Made by a program: the position numbers and the translations under genes
Notes under the pieces: model-generated
The model's database searches: none
Seen by the model: only the letters and a program-made list of their open reading frames with translations
What the model was told of the DNA's origin: nothing
Assembly (NCBI GenBank): GCA_030618495.1
Contig: JAUXDE010000070.1
Location: 1-9,174 of the forward strand
Length of the DNA: 9,174 nt
Direction: 5' to 3'
Origin: Clostridia bacterium
Lineage (GTDB): Bacteria; UBA6262; WVXT01; JAUXBS01
In this document: piece after piece, positions 6,840-9,174 of the stretch
How the letters are laid out: each line of letters opens with the position of its first letter
How positions within the stretch are numbered: position 1 is the first letter of the stretch

Positions 6840-7465
6840 TTAACAGTGAACAGATAATCCCCGTTGAATTCTCCGAAGAATTTTCTTCTTTAAACTCTTT
6901 TATTTCAACAAAATCAAGCGGAAATGCCATGCTTCCCGATTGCAGTAAAACCATAGCGCTGAAAGCAGGCGTTGACCACCGGAGGCTCACAACGTGCAGC
7001 CAGGTCCACGGTAACACAATTATGACAGTTACGGAAGAATCCATCGGTAATAAATTCCCTGCCTCCGACGGATTGATAACGAACCTTTCAAATGTTCCCA
7101 TAGCCGTATTTACGGCTGATTGCCTTTCTGTTTTTTTATTTGACCCGAAAATAAATGCTATCGGCATAGTCCATGCGGGGAGGAAGGGAACTCAGAAACA
7201 AATTACGCAAAAAGCCATCAAGGAATTAAACAAACAATATAATTCAATCCCTGAAAACATCTTTGCGGCAATAGGCCCCTGCATATGCGCCAAATGCTAC
7301 GAATATGATTTAATAAATGAAAACCGCAGTCAACTTCTTAAATCGGGGATAAAGGCAGAAAACATAAAAACAACCGGTTTATGCTCAAAAGAGGACGGTA
7401 GATTCTTTTCCTACAGGGGAGACAATGGCACCGGGAACAGAATGATATCCATAATCGTAAAATGA
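6836..7465 (+). CDS. pgeF: PgeF/YfiH family protein (peptidoglycan editing factor; laccase-domain, purine nucleoside enzyme family)
   Basis: The family (DUF152, YfiH, B. subtilis YlmD, human LACC1/FAMIN) comprises cytoplasmic metal-dependent enzymes with purine nucleoside phosphorylase or deaminase activity. In E. coli the protein prevents L-Ser from replacing L-Ala in the peptidoglycan precursor made by MurC. Conserved sites are visible: His58 in QVHG, SDGLITN (77-83), Cys96 in TADC, His113 in VHAGRKGT, the GPCICAKCYEY block (147-157), and FFSYRGDNGTGNRMISII (190-207). At 209 aa it is shorter than most members (about 240-280), mainly at the N terminus, where the usual GFSTR-type start is degenerate. 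HAGRKG replaces the common HAGWRG. The ATG shares ATGA with the pilT-family stop, and an in-frame TGA at 6833-6835 excludes an earlier start. No clear Shine-Dalgarno is seen, which again points to coupling. Confidence 0.92.
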   Translation: MINSEQIIPVEFSEEFSSLNSFISTKSSGNAMLPDCSKTIALKAGVDHRRLTTCSQVHGNTIMTVTEESIGNKFPASDGLITNLSNVPIAVFTADCLSVFLFDPKINAIGIVHAGRKGTQKQITQKAIKELNKQYNSIPENIFAAIGPCICAKCYEYDLINENRSQLLKSGIKAENIKTTGLCSKEDGRFFSYRGDNGTGNRMISIIVK

Positions 7466-7494
7466 CAACGGAAATTGATAAAATAATAAAATGA
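7462..7494 (+). other. Ten-codon mini reading frame bridging pgeF and the downstream membrane protein gene
   Basis: An ATG at 7462 overlaps the pgeF stop (ATGA, 7462-7465), reads MTTEIDKIIK, and stops at a TGA (7492-7494) that overlaps the next gene's ATG (ATGA, 7491-7494). It could relay ribosomes across the gap, since the downstream ATG has no well-placed ribosome binding site. It has none of its own and may simply be chance in AT-rich DNA. Confidence 0.15.
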
Positions 7495-9174
7495 TAAATC
7501 ATAAAAAATCAATCCTGGCAATTATTATATTTGTTTTAGTTGCCGGAGTATATTTATCAAATGGAAGATATATGACGTCGGGTGATTGTGCTCCCAATAA
7601 GTATATTGCTATTAGTTTATTAAATGAATTTAATTTAAATCTTGATGAATTTGAATTCCTCTATAGAGATAACATTCCATATTACTTAGAAAAAGTCAAT
7701 CAACATTATTATTCCCTGTTCCCGGTGGGAAGTGGTTTGATGGCTGTCCCCGTATTCACCCTTGCAAGGATTCTGGGCATTGAATTCACGAGAAAAAATG
7801 TTCTTATTCTTGATAAAATATCAGCATCAATTCTTGTTGCGCTTTCTGCGGTTTTTGTTTTCCTTGCTTTAATAGAATTGACCAATCCGGTAATAGCGAT
7901 TATATTAACCGTTGTATACAGTTTTGGGACCTGTTCATGGAGTACCAGCTGTCAATCACTATGGTCGCATAGTTCAAGCCAGCTGTTAAATGCAGTAAGT
8001 TTATGGATATTCGTAAAAGGCTTAAAAATCAGGAAAATAATACCTCTTGCAGGTTTTTTTATGGGAATAGCTATATTATGCCGCCCAACCAACATAGTGG
8101 TATTTATTATTATGTTAATATATGTCTTTCATAAGTACAGGAACCTATTCATTAAATTATTGCTTTACTCCATTCCTCCCTTATTGTTATATTTTACGTA
8201 TAACCTGAGTTCTTTTGGTCATTTTCTTGGTGGATACAGTATTTATAGCGGTGGCACAGGTTGGAAGGAAAATAGCATCCTACTTCTATTGTTTAGTCCA
8301 AGCAAGGGACTATTTGTTTATTCTTCGGTGATGATTTTGTCCTTTTGGGGGATATATGATGTGTGGAGAAAAAGAAAGAATGTTTTACTGATGTATCTTA
8401 GTTTAATTCCAATAGCGTATATCATAATATATTCCACGTTTATTAACTGGTGGGGAGGGTTTTGTTTTGGTAACAGGTATTTTGCAGATGCCCTGCCTTT
8501 TTTTATTATTTTGATGGTGGTTGTTTTTAATAAACATTTTTATAAGAAATGGTTTAAAGTATTTACGGGACTATTAATTATATGTTCTATATGGGTGCAG
8601 TATATAGGAGCAAACCAATATGATTTTTCATGGGATAAAGCTGTCAATGATGAAACAGTTTCCTATACCTTTAATTTTTGGTCTTTGAAACGTTCCCAGC
8701 TTCTATACTGTATCAAAAATGGCAGAATTCCAACTAGCGAAAAAAAGAAAAAAGAGTACTATACTGTTAAAAACAATATTATTGATTTTAAAGAAAAAGA
8801 GTCAGAAAAACATATTGCGTATGGATTCAGTTGGACAGAAAAATGGGGAAGATGGGGCATTGGCAGTGAATCAAAACTATATTTACATATTCCTGATAAC
8901 AATAAGAAATCCCAAAATGTCATTATGACTGCTACTTTTTATCGCATAAAAAACAAACCTCAGATAATAAGAATATATTTTAATGAAAAATTAGTAAAGG
9001 AACATGAATTCACCGGGAAAGACTGGGAATGGAAAAGCATTAATTTCAAGCTTCCCGGGGAATATTTTAATAATAATGTTGAAGAATTAAAATTCGTTTA
9101 CAGCCAAACTAAACAAGTAAGTTTTCTTGATACAAGAATGGTAAGTGTTAGATTTAAAAATATTAAAATATTTT
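7491..9174 (+). CDS. Polytopic membrane protein, probable GT-C-type glycosyltransferase with C-terminal beta-rich domain (partial, runs off the window)
   Basis: I read an open frame of 561 codons with no stop before the window ends. An in-frame TAA at 7479-7481 and the first ATG at 7491 define the start. The product has an N-terminal membrane helix (8-24) and about ten more up to residue 371, then a soluble tail. Between helix 1 and the next helix lies SGDCAPNKYIAISLL (30-44). Its Asp32 is where GT-C lipid-linked sugar transferases keep a catalytic or metal-binding acidic residue. Further family-like blocks are PYYLEKVNQHYYSLFPVGSG (63-82), SLWSHSSSQ (156-164), CRPTN (197-201), FSPSKGLFVYSS (268-279) and WWGGFCFGNRYFADALPFF (320-338). 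I recall these from a broad group of bacterial membrane proteins annotated as GT39 or mannosyltransferase-like. The tail (about 435-561), with YGFSWTEKWGRWGIGSESKLYL, resembles beta-sandwich domains appended to such enzymes. Substrate unknown. The region is clearly more AT-rich than the division genes, with about 22 TTA leucine codons against 5 in ftsZ. Confidence 0.8.
   Translation, partial: MINHKKSILAIIIFVLVAGVYLSNGRYMTSGDCAPNKYIAISLLNEFNLNLDEFEFLYRDNIPYYLEKVNQHYYSLFPVGSGLMAVPVFTLARILGIEFTRKNVLILDKISASILVALSAVFVFLALIELTNPVIAIILTVVYSFGTCSWSTSCQSLWSHSSSQLLNAVSLWIFVKGLKIRKIIPLAGFFMGIAILCRPTNIVVFIIMLIYVFHKYRNLFIKLLLYSIPPLLLYFTYNLSSFGHFLGGYSIYSGGTGWKENSILLLLFSPSKGLFVYSSVMILSFWGIYDVWRKRKNVLLMYLSLIPIAYIIIYSTFINWWGGFCFGNRYFADALPFFIILMVVVFNKHFYKKWFKVFTGLLIICSIWVQYIGANQYDFSWDKAVNDETVSYTFNFWSLKRSQLLYCIKNGRIPTSEKKKKEYYTVKNNIIDFKEKESEKHIAYGFSWTEKWGRWGIGSESKLYLHIPDNNKKSQNVIMTATFYRIKNKPQIIRIYFNEKLVKEHEFTGKDWEWKSINFKLPGEYFNNNVEELKFVYSQTKQVSFLDTRMVSVRFKNIKIF

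Noticed and set aside
8719-8928. 69-codon + strand frame near the window end
   Set aside because: It is in another frame inside the long membrane protein gene, has no recognisable motif or ribosome binding site, and is low-complexity lysine-rich.

Overview
The window is a bacterial chromosome segment in which every gene lies on the + strand. Its core is the cell-wall and division end of a dcw-type cluster, in the order murB - ddl - ftsQ - ftsA - ftsZ. It continues without a visible break into a type IV pilus retraction ATPase gene (pilT family) and a pgeF (YfiH/YlmD) gene. It is flanked by a predicted exported DUF3943 protein upstream and, at the downstream edge, a large GT-C-like membrane protein that runs off the end of the window.

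Layout. Positions 1-109 are very AT-rich and hold at most a weak promoter. Positions 110-742 encode the exported DUF3943-like protein. Positions 773-7465 form one tightly packed unit. murB and ddl share a TTGA overlap, ddl and ftsQ overlap by 20 bp, ftsQ and ftsA are 49 nt apart, ftsA and ftsZ 21 nt, ftsZ and pilT 6 nt, and pilT and pgeF share an ATGA overlap. After a 25-nt gap, a reading frame opens at 7491 and has no stop before 9174. No intrinsic terminator, RNA gene, mobile element or CRISPR array was recognised, and no stretch over 300 bases lacks a gene.

How the genes work together. MurB completes UDP-N-acetylmuramate and Ddl makes the D-Ala-D-Ala dipeptide, so both supply the peptidoglycan precursor. 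FtsZ builds the division ring, FtsA anchors it to the membrane, and FtsQ links it to the periplasmic septal-synthesis machinery. PgeF is known in E. coli to prevent wrong amino acids from entering peptidoglycan precursors, so it fits this setting functionally. PilT powers type IV pilus retraction. Its position directly after ftsZ is the least conventional part of the operon.

Organism. The predicted secreted protein with a C-terminal Phe, the pilus retraction ATPase and the FtsA/FtsQ/FtsZ set suggest a Gram-negative-type (diderm) bacterium. Moderate to low GC, frequent ATA and AGA/AGG codons and TTG starts on two mur genes would fit an uncultured lineage such as the Omnitrophota, Elusimicrobiota or Goldbacteria-like phyla. 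That placement is a guess. I did not find a clearly new biological system. The points most worth a second look are the downstream membrane protein, the ftsZ-pilT-pgeF linkage and the DUF3943 gene in the place where murC might be expected.
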